From positions 310,001 to 374,000 of the forward strand of contig JADJJT010000001.1 in assembly GCA_016706405.1 (NCBI GenBank): a DNA stretch of 64,000 nucleotides. Direction: 5' to 3'. Of the stretch, positions 16,913 through 25,347 are shown piece after piece (within the stretch, counting starts at the first letter, position 1; each line of letters starts with the position of its first letter). The position numbers were made by a program, and so were the translations under genes. Under the pieces are notes generated by a model. It was not told the DNA's origin. It did not search any database and was given only the letters and a program-made list of their open reading frames with translations. The stretch comes from Sphingobacteriales bacterium (lineage in GTDB: Bacteria > Bacteroidota > Bacteroidia > Chitinophagales > UBA2359).

Positions 16913-18154
16913 TTAAAACTCGTGCACAACTAAACCGCTTCGCAGTTTAGGCTCAAACCACGTTGATTTTGGGGGCATTACCTGTCCGGTATTGGCAATA
17001 TCTATAAGTTGTTTAATGCTAACAGCCGGCACCGAAAAAGCACAAGCCATTTCGCCGCTGTCAACCCTTTTTTGCAGTTCGGCCATACCCCGTATTCCAC
17101 CTACAAAATCAATACGCTTATCGGTTCGCTGGTCTTTAATGCCCAAAATTGGCGCTAAAACATAGTTTGATAAAAGTGTAATATCTAAAGCGGCAATAGG
17201 GTCTTTGTCGTTATAGGTGTGGGGGTAGGCTTGCAGCTGATACCATTGTTTGTTCATGTATAAGCCAAACATGTGTTTTAAGCTTGGCTTAAAGGAGTTT
17301 GTCATTTTTTTTACGGCAAAATTGGCATCGAGCTGCGCTAAAAATTCATTGGGACTTAAACCGTTTAAGTCTTTAATTACGCGGTTATAGTCCATTATTT
17401 GCAATTGATTATCAGGGAAAAGTACCGATAAAAAATAGTTGTAAGCCTCAGTACCGTTATGTTTTGCATTTAGTTGTTTGTGTTGTAGTGCCACTTTAAC
17501 CGACGAGGCTGCGCGGTGGTGGCCGTCGGCAATATAAATAGCAGGCACTTGGGTGGCAAACAGGTTTTCGAGCTGTTTTATGGTGTTTGGCTGGTCAATA
17601 ACCCAAAGGTGGTGTTCAATTTTATCGGCAGTAGTGAACGAAAAAGCAGGCGGTTGGGCTGTTGTTACCTGGTTTACAATAGCGTCAATAGCCGGCAAAG
17701 CTTGGTAAGCCATAAAAATAGGCTCGCTGTGTAGTTTGGTGGCCATCATGTGGTTAATGCGGTCTTGCTCTTTTTCGGGGCGGGTAAATTCGTGTTTTTT
17801 TATCAAGTCGGCTTCATAATCGGCAACACTGTTAAGGCCGCAAATACCCGTTTGTGTGCGGCCATTCATAGTAAGCGCATATACGTACAAGCAAGGCGTG
17901 GCATCGCGAGTTAATATTTTTTGGGCTACAAAATTTTCAAAATTTTTCCGGGCTAAGGCATATACCTGGCTATCGTAAGGATTGGTGTCGGCGGGCAGGT
18001 CAATTTCGCTGCGGCTAATATGTAAAAACGACCATTCATTGCTTTCGGCTTTAGCTTCGGCGGTATTTAACACATCGTAGGGACGTGCGGCGACCTGGCT
18101 GGCAATGGCATCGCTTTGGGGGCGCCATCCGGAAAAAGATTTTAATACAGTCAT
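16913..18154 (-). CDS. DUF1015 family protein
   Basis: A 413-residue cytoplasmic protein with the DUF1015 pattern: SGWRPQSDAIASQVAARPYDVL at the N-terminus, NPYDSQVYALARKNF, TRPEKEQDRINHMMATKLHSEP, and the hallmark YIADGHHRAASS. The biochemical role of the family is not settled. In Bacteroidota it is often encoded near serine-biosynthesis genes, but here the neighbours are a tryptophan dioxygenase (convergent) and a MotB-like protein (divergent). The start is the ATG at 18154. Length and motifs are complete. Confidence 0.9.
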   Translation of the reverse strand: MTVLKSFSGWRPQSDAIASQVAARPYDVLNTAEAKAESNEWSFLHISRSEIDLPADTNPYDSQVYALARKNFENFVAQKILTRDATPCLYVYALTMNGRTQTGICGLNSVADYEADLIKKHEFTRPEKEQDRINHMMATKLHSEPIFMAYQALPAIDAIVNQVTTAQPPAFSFTTADKIEHHLWVIDQPNTIKQLENLFATQVPAIYIADGHHRAASSVKVALQHKQLNAKHNGTEAYNYFLSVLFPDNQLQIMDYNRVIKDLNGLSPNEFLAQLDANFAVKKMTNSFKPSLKHMFGLYMNKQWYQLQAYPHTYNDKDPIAALDITLLSNYVLAPILGIKDQRTDKRIDFVGGIRGMAELQKRVDSGEMACAFSVPAVSIKQLIDIANTGQVMPPKSTWFEPKLRSGLVVHEF

Positions 18155-18385
18155 AAATTAATTTTTAGGTTATTACTCCATCCATATTTAAACCCGGCAC
18201 TTTATACAAGCAAGCAATAGGGGGGCAAAATATTTTAAACAGATGTGTTATATTATAAATGTTTCATTGTTAAAACAATAAAAATACAGTTTTGTTTTGT
18301 GTTTGTGCAATGTTTAGTTATTTTTGCCCTTCTTGTTACAGGACAAGGCAAACAAGCAACAAATAGTTTCATTTTTTTACTACCT

Positions 18386-19096
18386 ATGGTGTTTAAAGGC
18401 CGCTACAATTACAGAAATACTTTAAGCACAGATACAGATTCAGATGCCAGTTTGTGGTATCCGGGATTTGTTGATTTATTTGCCGCTGCCTTTATAGTTG
18501 CCTTGTTTATGTTGGTATATCATTATTTTGCATCGGGTAGCACGCTTGAGTTATTGGGGGTGCGCGCCAAACAAGCTCAATTTTTGCAACTTTTTGAGCG
18601 CGAATTTGCCGCCGAAATTGCCGCCAACCAAGTAAACTGGCAGCTAAATGGCAATTTGCAACGCCTTAATTTTGGCGAAGAATTGCTTTTTGAGGTTGGC
18701 CAAGACACACTAAGCCGCCGCGGTATGTTGGCCTTAGATAGGTTTTTACAAGTGGTAAACAAAACATCCGGACAACTGCCACAACAACAGCTCACAAGTA
18801 GCACCGAAAATACCACGGCACTTTACCGACATATTCAGGTTGAAGGGCATACCGACTCGCTAACGGTGCATTACCACCCCAACAGCCCCTTGTCGAAGCG
18901 CGGTATTAAAGATAACTGGGACCTGGCCGCCGCACGCGCTAATAATGTTGTGCGATATTGCTTGCAAAAAAGTAAAACACTGCCGCCCAGCCTATTTTCG
19001 GCCTCTTCGTACTCGTGGTATCAATGGCTGCAAAATCCCGAACAGCCCATGTACCAAAACCGAAAAGTAAGCATTGTTTTAGTCTATACTTTGTAA
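18386..19096 (+). CDS. MotB/OmpA-type membrane-anchored peptidoglycan-binding protein
   Basis: From the ATG at 18386 the protein is 236 residues: a short cytoplasmic head, one membrane helix at ~25-48 (YPGFVDLFAAAFIVALFMLV), a linker, and a C-terminal OmpA-like domain with HIQVEGHTDS and RANNVVRYC. The helix carries an Asp (D30) at the position of the proton-binding Asp of MotB-type stators. A longer reading from 18245 adds a second hydrophobic region and departs from this architecture. MotB-like proteins include ZorB of the Zorya defence system. No MotA/ZorA-like channel gene, helicase or nuclease is adjacent, so it is an orphan. Confidence 0.7.
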   Translation: MVFKGRYNYRNTLSTDTDSDASLWYPGFVDLFAAAFIVALFMLVYHYFASGSTLELLGVRAKQAQFLQLFEREFAAEIAANQVNWQLNGNLQRLNFGEELLFEVGQDTLSRRGMLALDRFLQVVNKTSGQLPQQQLTSSTENTTALYRHIQVEGHTDSLTVHYHPNSPLSKRGIKDNWDLAAARANNVVRYCLQKSKTLPPSLFSASSYSWYQWLQNPEQPMYQNRKVSIVLVYTL

Positions 19097-19144
19097 ATTT
19101 AAGACAAGACAGGGCAAGGCAATTTTTATTCATATCTATATACA

Positions 19145-19192
19145 TCCGGAAAATTAAAAACAATCCGGACGCATCAAAATTAAATATCCGGA
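19145..19192. repeat. Cluster of three TCCGGA palindromes in a 166-bp gap
   Basis: TCCGGA at 19145-19150, 19164-19169 and 19187-19192, each preceded by CA, AA or TA and set in AT-rich DNA. It lies between the MotB-like and YitT-like genes, both rightward. This is the densest group of the window-wide series. Confidence 0.75.
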
Positions 19193-19262
19193 TTTTAAAA
19201 ACAATAAACACCTATTTTGTATTGTTACAAAATCATAACTTATAAATTGTTATTCTTTTTGT

Positions 19263-20153
19263 ATGAAACGAACCTTAGCACAAATTAAAAACCTTAAGCG
19301 GCAGCGGGTATTGAAAGATAGTCTTTTTATTTTGGCGGGAATTGGCAGCGCAAGTATAGGGCTAAAAGGGTTTTTATTACCCAATAATTTTTTAGACGGC
19401 GGTGCTACGGGGGTTTCGTTGTTACTCGAAATGATAACCAAAATTGACGTCTCAATTTTACTTATTCTTGTAAACATACCTTTTATTTTTATTGGCTATA
19501 AACAGTTCTCAAAAGAATTTGCCGTTAAAAGCAGTTTGGCCATTTTGGGCTTGGCTTTGTTAGTACATTTTATTAGCTTTTGGACTATTACCGCCGACAA
19601 ACTTTTGATTGCCGTTTTTGGTGGCTTTTTTTTAGGAGCGGGCGTTGGCTCTGCCATTAGAGGCGGCGCCGTTATTGATGGCACCGAAGTATTAGCGGTA
19701 GCCGTTAGCCGGAAATCGACCTTGACGGTAGGCGATTTTATTACCATTTTTAATGTAATTTTATTTTCTTTTTCGGCCTTTTTGGTAAGTGTCGAAACGG
19801 CCATGTACTCTATGCTAACTTACCTTTCAGCATCAAAAACTGTCGATTTTATTATTAATGGTATCGAAGAGTATATAGGCGTAACCATTGTGTCGTTGCA
19901 ACACGAGGCGATACAAGTAGAAATTACCCATACCTTAGGGCGCGGCATTACCGTTTATCAATCCGAGAGTGGCTACGGCAAACAAGGTAGTGTTGATAAT
20001 ACAAACCGAAAAGTGTTGTTTTGTGTGGTTACACGCCTCGAGGTTAGCAAACTATTGCTCGAAATTGAAAAAATTGACCCCGAAGCTTTTGTGGTACAAC
20101 ACCCCATTAAAGATACCAAAGGCGGCATGATTAAAAGACGCCCCCTTCATTAA
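19263..20153 (+). CDS. YitT family membrane protein (DUF2179)
   Basis: A 296-residue inner-membrane protein. Five or six hydrophobic segments (for example LFILAGIGSASIGLKGFLL, LLILVNIPFIFIGY, LAILGLALLVHFISFW) lead to a soluble C-terminal DUF2179 domain (VVTRLEVSKLLLEIEKIDPEAFVV). GFLLPNNFLDGGATGVSLLL and IRGGAVIDGTEVLA are typical of the YitT family, whose transport function is not established. It is convergent with folA, with only 16 bp between the stops. Confidence 0.88.
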   Translation: MKRTLAQIKNLKRQRVLKDSLFILAGIGSASIGLKGFLLPNNFLDGGATGVSLLLEMITKIDVSILLILVNIPFIFIGYKQFSKEFAVKSSLAILGLALLVHFISFWTITADKLLIAVFGGFFLGAGVGSAIRGGAVIDGTEVLAVAVSRKSTLTVGDFITIFNVILFSFSAFLVSVETAMYSMLTYLSASKTVDFIINGIEEYIGVTIVSLQHEAIQVEITHTLGRGITVYQSESGYGKQGSVDNTNRKVLFCVVTRLEVSKLLLEIEKIDPEAFVVQHPIKDTKGGMIKRRPLH

Positions 20154-20169
20154 TGCTCTAAAAAAGACC

Positions 20170-20703
20170 TTAGACCTTTAATTGTAGAGGCGGCGGGGTC
20201 AATCGCTCCCAAATAGTCATTTCAAAAGGGTAATCGTTTTTTTTATCCGGAGGATGGTGTTGGCTAAACGTTTTATGCCAAATAAGTTTGTCGTCTATTT
20301 CCGGAAAAAAAGTATCGCCATTTGGCACATCTACCGCTACTAAACTAAGGTAAAGTTTATGAGCATAAGGCATGGCAGCCGCATATATTTGTCCACCACC
20401 AATAATAAACACTTCGGTTTGCTGTAAGTTATGGGCAATTTTTAAGGCATTATTTAAATTATTGGCCAATAAACAATTGTTCGGCATTTTATAGTTTGTT
20501 TGCCGGGTAATAATTATGTTGGTGCGTTTGGGCAATGGGCTACCGTTGCCAAAGGTTTCAAAAGTTTTGCGCCCCATTATCACACAATGTCCCAAAGTAG
20601 TTTGTTTGAACCATTTTAAATCGGCACTTAAATGCCAGGGCATCTCACCCTCCAGCCCTATCACCCGGTTTTTTGATACTGCTGCAATTAACGAAATTAG
20701 CAT
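20170..20703 (-). CDS. folA: Dihydrofolate reductase
   Basis: NADPH-dependent reduction of dihydrofolate to tetrahydrofolate. The N-terminus LISLIAAVSKNRVIG is followed by MPWHLSADLKWFKQTT (catalytic acidic residue D in LSADLKWF) and VIMGRKTFETFG. RTNIIITRQ and FIIGGGQIYAAAMPYAHKLYL complete the cofactor site. At 177 residues it is near the family norm. The C-terminal MTIWERL is the usual closing strand, with a short extra tail. No thymidylate synthase gene is next to it in this window. Confidence 0.95.
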   Translation of the reverse strand: MLISLIAAVSKNRVIGLEGEMPWHLSADLKWFKQTTLGHCVIMGRKTFETFGNGSPLPKRTNIIITRQTNYKMPNNCLLANNLNNALKIAHNLQQTEVFIIGGGQIYAAAMPYAHKLYLSLVAVDVPNGDTFFPEIDDKLIWHKTFSQHHPPDKKNDYPFEMTIWERLTPPPLQLKV

Positions 20704-20771
20704 GGTTAAAAATTTTGTTTCTAAGTTTGGCCTAAAATTAGTAAAATTGCGTCATCAAACCCACACTTTAC

Positions 20772-21893
20772 ATGCCCAAAGCCAAAATTGCCATTGTTTG
20801 CCCTTACCCGCAAGGTATTTCTCCGGGGCAACGGTTTAGGTTCGAGCAGTATTTAAATTATTTAAACCAGCACGATATTAACTACCAAATATTTGCCTTT
20901 TTAACACCCGATAGTTATGCCGTTTTATACCAGCCGGGCAACTATTTTGCCAAAGTGATGGCTGTTTTGCGCGGCTTTTTTATCCGGATATTGTTGCTCT
21001 TCAAACTATACCAATTTACCCATATTTGGCTTTATCGCGAGGCCACGCCGTTTGGCTTTCCGTGGTTCGAGTGGGTGGCAACTAAAATAGCGCGCAAACC
21101 CCTTATTTTCGATTTTGACGATGCCATTTGGCGGCCCCAATTTAACGACAAACAAGGGGCTAAAATAAACCAATGGTTTAACTGGTTTCGATACCACGCC
21201 AAAACAGCTAAAATTTGCAAATGGGCAAGTATTGTAACCTGTGGCAACCAGTTTTTATGTAACTGGGCTATGCAATACAATAAAAATGTGCGCCTTATAC
21301 CCACAACTATTGACACAGACAACCTTCACCATCCGCAAAAAAATCATACCCAAGCACAAGCACCGCAGCCGCTTGTTATTGGCTGGACGGGCACACATAC
21401 CACCCTATATTTTTTAGAGCCGCTTTACCCCGTTATAACCCAGTTGGTGCAAAAATACCCACATTTAAACCTGCAACTGCGCATTATTGCCAACACGCCT
21501 CCAAAATTTACTGCCCCATGGCTGCAATTTGTGAAATGGCAAAAACAAACCGAAATTGCCGACCTTCTTAGCTTTGATATTGGGGTAATGCCCTTGTATA
21601 ACACCGAATGGGAACAAGGGAAATGCGGGTTTAAAGCCTTGCAGTATATGGCGTTGGGCATTCCGGCGGCGGTTTCGCCAGTAGGGGTAAATAATCAAAT
21701 AGTAAAACACCAACAAAACGGGTTATTGGCACAAACTCCTGAAGAGTGGTTTAATTGCCTCGAAGCCTTAATTTTAAACCCACAAACAAGGCAAAAATTA
21801 GGGCAAGCCGGCCGGCAAACTGTTTTACAAAATTATTCGGTTCAAAGTAATAAAAATAAATATTTATTGTTGTTTACCAAGGAGTATATATAG
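20772..21893 (+). CDS. Glycosyltransferase, GT-B fold (GT4-like)
   Basis: A 373-residue cytoplasmic glycosyltransferase. The C-terminal donor-binding half is clear: VIGWTGTHTTLYFLEPLYP, FDIGVMPLYNTEWEQGKCGFKALQYMALGIPAAVSPVGVN, then the NGLLAQTPEEWF and NPQTRQKLGQAGRQTV segment. The E-x-G-K-C-G-F-K-x-L-Q-Y-M-A motif provides the GT4 E-x7-E-like nucleotide-sugar site. The N-terminal half starts with a short strand, IAIVCPYPQGISPGQRFRF. The acceptor is unknown; there is no polysaccharide cluster around it. The gene is divergent from folA (68 bp). Confidence 0.85.
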   Translation: MPKAKIAIVCPYPQGISPGQRFRFEQYLNYLNQHDINYQIFAFLTPDSYAVLYQPGNYFAKVMAVLRGFFIRILLLFKLYQFTHIWLYREATPFGFPWFEWVATKIARKPLIFDFDDAIWRPQFNDKQGAKINQWFNWFRYHAKTAKICKWASIVTCGNQFLCNWAMQYNKNVRLIPTTIDTDNLHHPQKNHTQAQAPQPLVIGWTGTHTTLYFLEPLYPVITQLVQKYPHLNLQLRIIANTPPKFTAPWLQFVKWQKQTEIADLLSFDIGVMPLYNTEWEQGKCGFKALQYMALGIPAAVSPVGVNNQIVKHQQNGLLAQTPEEWFNCLEALILNPQTRQKLGQAGRQTVLQNYSVQSNKNKYLLLFTKEYI

Positions 21894-21926
21894 CTCAATT
21901 TAACAAAAACTATAAATTTAAAACAA

Positions 21927-21934
21927 TAATTTTG
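21927..21934 (+). promoter_or_regulatory. Candidate -7 box for the outer-membrane barrel gene
   Basis: TAATTTTG matches TAnnTTTG, 64 bp before the ATG at 21998. There is no TTG at the ideal -33 distance. Confidence 0.45.
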
Positions 21935-21997
21935 CCCCCAAAATAATTTTAGAACAAACTTAACACATTTTACATTACATTAATAACAAATAAAATA

Positions 21998-22645
21998 ATG
22001 CGTATATACAATTATATTTTGTTTTGCTGTTTTTTTGTTGTTTTGCACCAAACTGTTTTGGCGCAAACTTTTAAGGGAGGTGCCATAATTGGCAGCAATT
22101 TTAGTCAAATAGATGGCGACGGCATGGCTGGTTACAACAAATTTGGGCTTCAGGCGGGGGTAACGGGGCAGTTTAAAATTAAAGGCAACTGGTCGCTGGG
22201 GCTTGACGTGTTGTTTACCCAAAAAGGCAGCGCTACCACCTTAATTGGCGCTAATAAATTTGGCCATAGTATGCTTAAATGGCATTATGCCGAGGTGCCG
22301 GTGTGGGTGCGCTACCACGACGCTAAAGGAGGGTTTTATTTTGGTGGTGGCTTGGCCTTGTCGCGGTTATTGTCGTACCAATATTTAACAGATGGCGAAG
22401 ATTTTAGCGAGTTGTTTTACACACCTACCACGCCCAAAAAAATGGAAATAAGTTATTTTGCCGATGTGGCTTACCATTTTAAACCGTTTTTGGGTATTGG
22501 TTTTAGGTATCAGTACAGTTTGTTTCCGGCGGGGCGCATGTGTATTTATCCTTTCCCGCCTGAAAACGAACGCCAGTGCCGGCAGTTTAACAATTTGGTT
22601 TCACTGCGACTGATGTTTATTTTTAGCGCTTTGATGAGCAAATAA
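21998..22645 (+). CDS. Outer-membrane beta-barrel protein (PorT-like family)
   Basis: A signal peptide (ILFCCFFVVLHQTVLAQ) is followed by ~195 residues of alternating strands: FKGGAIIGSNFSQIDGDGMAGYNKFGLQAGV, WSLGLDVLFTQKGS, VPVWVRYHDAKGGFYFGGGLALSRLL, and a closing strand SLRLMFIFSALMSK. This is the pattern of the small outer-membrane barrel family that includes PorT. PorT itself is a T9SS component, but most members have no known role. Family membership is firmer than function. Confidence 0.8.
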   Translation: MRIYNYILFCCFFVVLHQTVLAQTFKGGAIIGSNFSQIDGDGMAGYNKFGLQAGVTGQFKIKGNWSLGLDVLFTQKGSATTLIGANKFGHSMLKWHYAEVPVWVRYHDAKGGFYFGGGLALSRLLSYQYLTDGEDFSELFYTPTTPKKMEISYFADVAYHFKPFLGIGFRYQYSLFPAGRMCIYPFPPENERQCRQFNNLVSLRLMFIFSALMSK

Positions 22646-22660
22646 ATGAACCAATATACC

Positions 22661-22688
22661 TAAAAAAAACACTGCCTATCCTTAGGCA
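22661..22688 (-). terminator. Terminator of the sigma-factor operon
   Basis: Read on the minus strand, TGCCTA-AGGA-TAGGCA (22673-22688) is a 6-bp stem with a 4-base loop, followed by GTGTTTTTTTT (down to 22661). It lies 86 bp past the CpxP-like gene's stop at 22774. Confidence 0.6.
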
Positions 22689-22773
22689 AGCAAAGGCAGG
22701 CAGCGAACTGTTAATTTTGAGTAGGTGTTTATTAAAAGTAACAGCTATACAATAGTTTGTTTTTTACAACTTA

Positions 22774-23271
22774 TTATCTTCCCGAACTTTCGCGCAGTAA
22801 CTGCATAAATTCTTCTTCTGCTTTATAGAGTTTGGCAACTTTGTCTTCGCCAATTATAGATTTGAATTTGGCGTTATATTTGCGTTTAATTGTCAAACGT
22901 TTTTCTTCTTTAGCTATTTTTTTATCTGACTCGGCAATATTGGGGTCATTGTCAACCTCTTTGCGGGCTTTGCGCATTTCATCGTAATATTGGTCGTACA
23001 CAGGCCAAAATTGCTGTGCTTCTTCGGCGGTAAGGCCAACTTGTGCCGTTATATAACTTAGTTTCATGGCTTTAATGCGCTCTAAGTCGTCTTGCAGTTG
23101 GTCGCCCTCAATAAAAACACAATTAGCAAACATGGTGCTGCCCGATGCGTAGTTGTTGCCATTACCAGCAAAAACAGTATAGTTGCCTACGCCTACATAA
23201 AGGGTTAAAAGCAGCAAACACATCCGGAAAAATATGGGAAAATTGATGGTGTGGTTTTTCATTGTAGTCAT
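22774..23271 (-). CDS. Spy/CpxP-like periplasmic protein
   Basis: A 165-residue exported helical protein. An N-terminal hydrophobic segment (FRMCLLLLTLYVGVGNYTVFAG) precedes charged helices. The signature VGLTAEEAQQFWPVYDQYYDEMRKAR is the L-T-x-x-E-A-x-x-F-W-P-x-Y-x-x-Y motif of Bacteroidota Spy/CpxP-like proteins, which are thought to sense or chaperone misfolded envelope proteins. It is the last gene of a minus-strand operon with an ECF sigma factor and a membrane-anchored putative anti-sigma factor, which supports an envelope-stress role. The spacing to the gene upstream is 16 bp. Confidence 0.8.
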   Translation of the reverse strand: MTTMKNHTINFPIFFRMCLLLLTLYVGVGNYTVFAGNGNNYASGSTMFANCVFIEGDQLQDDLERIKAMKLSYITAQVGLTAEEAQQFWPVYDQYYDEMRKARKEVDNDPNIAESDKKIAKEEKRLTIKRKYNAKFKSIIGEDKVAKLYKAEEEFMQLLRESSGR

Positions 23272-23287
23272 AAGGTCTTTTTTTTAC

Positions 23288-24271
23288 TTAAATTTCGTCT
23301 AAAATTGCTTCGATGTTTTCTTCTTTTAAGACTTGTTTAATGGCATCCGGATTAATATCGGTTGGAATTATTTTTGATTTCAATTTATCCGGATTTGTTT
23401 TGCGCATTAATATATCTTCTGTTTCCCAATCTGTTTCGCCAAATTCCTCTAAATAAGTATCGATAGCATCTTTTGATAAAGTTGCCATTTGCATAACAAG
23501 TTCGGGGGGTATATTCGGCGAGAAATCGGCATTTGAGATGTCGGCTATTTGTTCGGTATTAGATTGGGTTGAATTGTTGTTATCGTTATTATTAAAAAAC
23601 TGAATACCAAATACAAACATGGCCAGCATTGCCGCCGCCGACAGGCCATAACGAATAACTCGGCTTTGCCAAATTTGGCGTATAGGTACAATTTTGCCTG
23701 CTTTACCCACTTTATTTGGGGATTCGCTTTTTTGTTGTTGGCCTATACCAGCGGTTTGTTGTAAAATTTGGGTTTCTAATTGTTCAAAATAGTTGGCGGG
23801 GGTGCTAAATGGGCTTTTTTGGGCGGCATGGTTTAGCAAGGGGGTTTGTGGCTGCTCAAGCGCATTTAGCTGGGCTAACAGTTGGGTGGCAAACTCGCCA
23901 TTAAAATAGTTAGCGGGTGTTGCAAATGGTTGTGTTTGTTGTTGCTGGTCTTGTTGTAATGGTTTTACAATGGCATCAATGGTTTTGGTGTCGGCATCGA
24001 GGTCGGCTTCGTTCAGCAAGTTTTGTTGTAGTTGGTTAAAGTAGCCGGTGGGGGTAGCAAATGATTGTTGGGCGGCAATTTGGGCCACTTCATTTGTTAG
24101 TTGCGCGGGGGCAGTAATGCCAACGGCAACAGCCACGTTTTGTTGTAACTGGTTAAAATAGTCGGTTGGCACGCTAAACGGCTGCTTATTATCGGCAGTT
24201 AGCAGTTCGGCTAAATAGGGCGTATTTTGTAGTAACTCGTTGTGTAGCGATATATTTACATTGGCTTTCAT
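23288..24271 (-). CDS. Putative membrane-anchored anti-sigma factor with four PFxxPxxYF motifs
   Basis: A 327-residue protein with one membrane helix at ~205-226 (VIRYGLSAAAMLAMFVFGIQ). The N-terminal cytoplasmic part contains four copies of a short motif: PFSVPTDYF (31-39), SFATPTGYF (70-78), PFATPANYF (115-123) and PFSTPANYF (154-162), each followed by a helix of the type NQLQQN. The C-terminal ~90 residues are acidic. It lies between the sigma-factor gene (47 bp) and the CpxP-like gene (16 bp) on the same strand, so an anti-sigma or sensor role is the natural inference. No zinc-binding anti-sigma HxxxCxxC motif is present. Confidence 0.7.
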   Translation of the reverse strand: MKANVNISLHNELLQNTPYLAELLTADNKQPFSVPTDYFNQLQQNVAVAVGITAPAQLTNEVAQIAAQQSFATPTGYFNQLQQNLLNEADLDADTKTIDAIVKPLQQDQQQQTQPFATPANYFNGEFATQLLAQLNALEQPQTPLLNHAAQKSPFSTPANYFEQLETQILQQTAGIGQQQKSESPNKVGKAGKIVPIRQIWQSRVIRYGLSAAAMLAMFVFGIQFFNNNDNNNSTQSNTEQIADISNADFSPNIPPELVMQMATLSKDAIDTYLEEFGETDWETEDILMRKTNPDKLKSKIIPTDINPDAIKQVLKEENIEAILDEI

Positions 24272-24318
24272 TTCTTAATTTCTTTACTCTTGCTTTGATG
24301 TTTTTTTTTACATAAGGT

Positions 24319-24870
24319 TTAAACTTCTTTCATGTATTTTTCAATTTTTTTAACTGCATGGTGAAATGATGCCTTGAGTGCGCCAACCGAGGTATCTAAT
24401 ACTTCAGACATATCTTCGTACTTCATTTCTTCGTAGTAGCGCATTAAAAATACCATCCGTTGTTTTTCGGGAAGGCCTGCAATAGCAGTTTGCAGTTTAA
24501 TTTGCAGTTCGTTGCCATCAAAGTAAGGGTCGGCTTGTAGTTGGGCGGCGTAGTCGTACTCGTTGGTTTCAAGCGGGGCGGTATCGCGGCGTTTGCGTTG
24601 GTTCATAAAGGTAAGCGACTCGTTGGTGGCAATACGATACAGCCAGGTATAAAGTTTTGAGTTTTGCTGAAACGTGTGCAAATTATTCCAAACTTTAATA
24701 AATATATTTTGGCAAACATCATTTGCGTCTTCGTGGTCAAGCACAATACGCCGCACGTGCCAATATACCTTCTCGTGATATTTGTTTACCAAGGCTGTAA
24801 ATGCGGCAGCTTTGGTACCATCGTGTGTAAATTTTTCTAAAATTTCTTGGTCGCTAATAAATGCCGACAT
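24319..24870 (-). CDS. ECF-type RNA polymerase sigma factor
   Basis: A 183-residue sigma-70 family protein of the extracytoplasmic-function class. Region 2 is FTALVNKYHEKVYWHVRRIV through DANDVCQNIFIKVWNNL, with the -10-recognising KLYTWLYRIATNESLTFMNQRKRR. Region 4 is IAGLPEKQRMVFLMRYYEEMKYEDMSEVLDTSVGALKASFHHAVKKI, a clear helix-turn-helix. It leads an operon with a putative anti-sigma factor and a CpxP-like protein, so it probably responds to envelope stress. The start is the ATG at 24870. Confidence 0.93.
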   Translation of the reverse strand: MSAFISDQEILEKFTHDGTKAAAFTALVNKYHEKVYWHVRRIVLDHEDANDVCQNIFIKVWNNLHTFQQNSKLYTWLYRIATNESLTFMNQRKRRDTAPLETNEYDYAAQLQADPYFDGNELQIKLQTAIAGLPEKQRMVFLMRYYEEMKYEDMSEVLDTSVGALKASFHHAVKKIEKYMKEV

Positions 24871-25347
24871 GAGGTGGGTAGGAAATAAAATTATAAATAA
24901 TGTATAAACAACTGCTTGGGCGCGAGGCTTCTTAGTCTAAAAACGGCTTAAAGGTACAGCTTTTTACTAATAGTTGCCATCTCAAATTAGTTCGCTTATT
25001 TATTATATTACAATTTTTAATTTCGCCAATACAAAAGGTTGTTGTGTTTGCAAAGCTGATTAAGATAAATAAAGTCCTTTTATCCGGATAGCGTAAACAT
25101 TACCATTCAAATATTAAAAATATGCAATATACAATTTATTAACAATCATTATAGCCATTCACCGCCTTGAAAGGTGGAGTTAATAGGTAGCGCACACTCA
25201 AACGCTGTCCTTTAGTTCGGAGATACGTCAAACAAGATAAAAGGGGGGGCTTTAGTGCCGAGTAAAACAAAAAAAATTTAGACGACAACCTTGCGTAGTT
25301 ACAAGTAAACTACGCTTATACCTATCTACCCACCCACCAACAAAATT
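24871..25347. other. 477-bp gap with hairpins but no gene
   Basis: No coding frame. CCGCCT-TGAA-AGGTGG (25162-25177) folds as a 6-bp stem with one G-T pair and a tetraloop. GCGTAGTT and AACTACGC (25293-25300, 25308-25315) form a perfect 8-bp stem. Between them is G/C-richer sequence unlike the surrounding AT-rich DNA, including a G7 run. One TCCGGA is near 25082. It may hold a structured RNA or the remains of a mobile element. Confidence 0.4.

Noticed and set aside
18245..19096. Longer MotB-like protein starting at 18245
   Set aside because: The extra 47 residues add a second hydrophobic stretch not seen in MotB/OmpA proteins, while the ATG at 18386 gives the standard short head before the membrane helix.
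18386..19096. A Zorya-type defence system
   Set aside because: Only a MotB/ZorB-like protein is present. No ZorA-like channel, ZorC, ZorD helicase or ZorE nuclease is encoded next to it.
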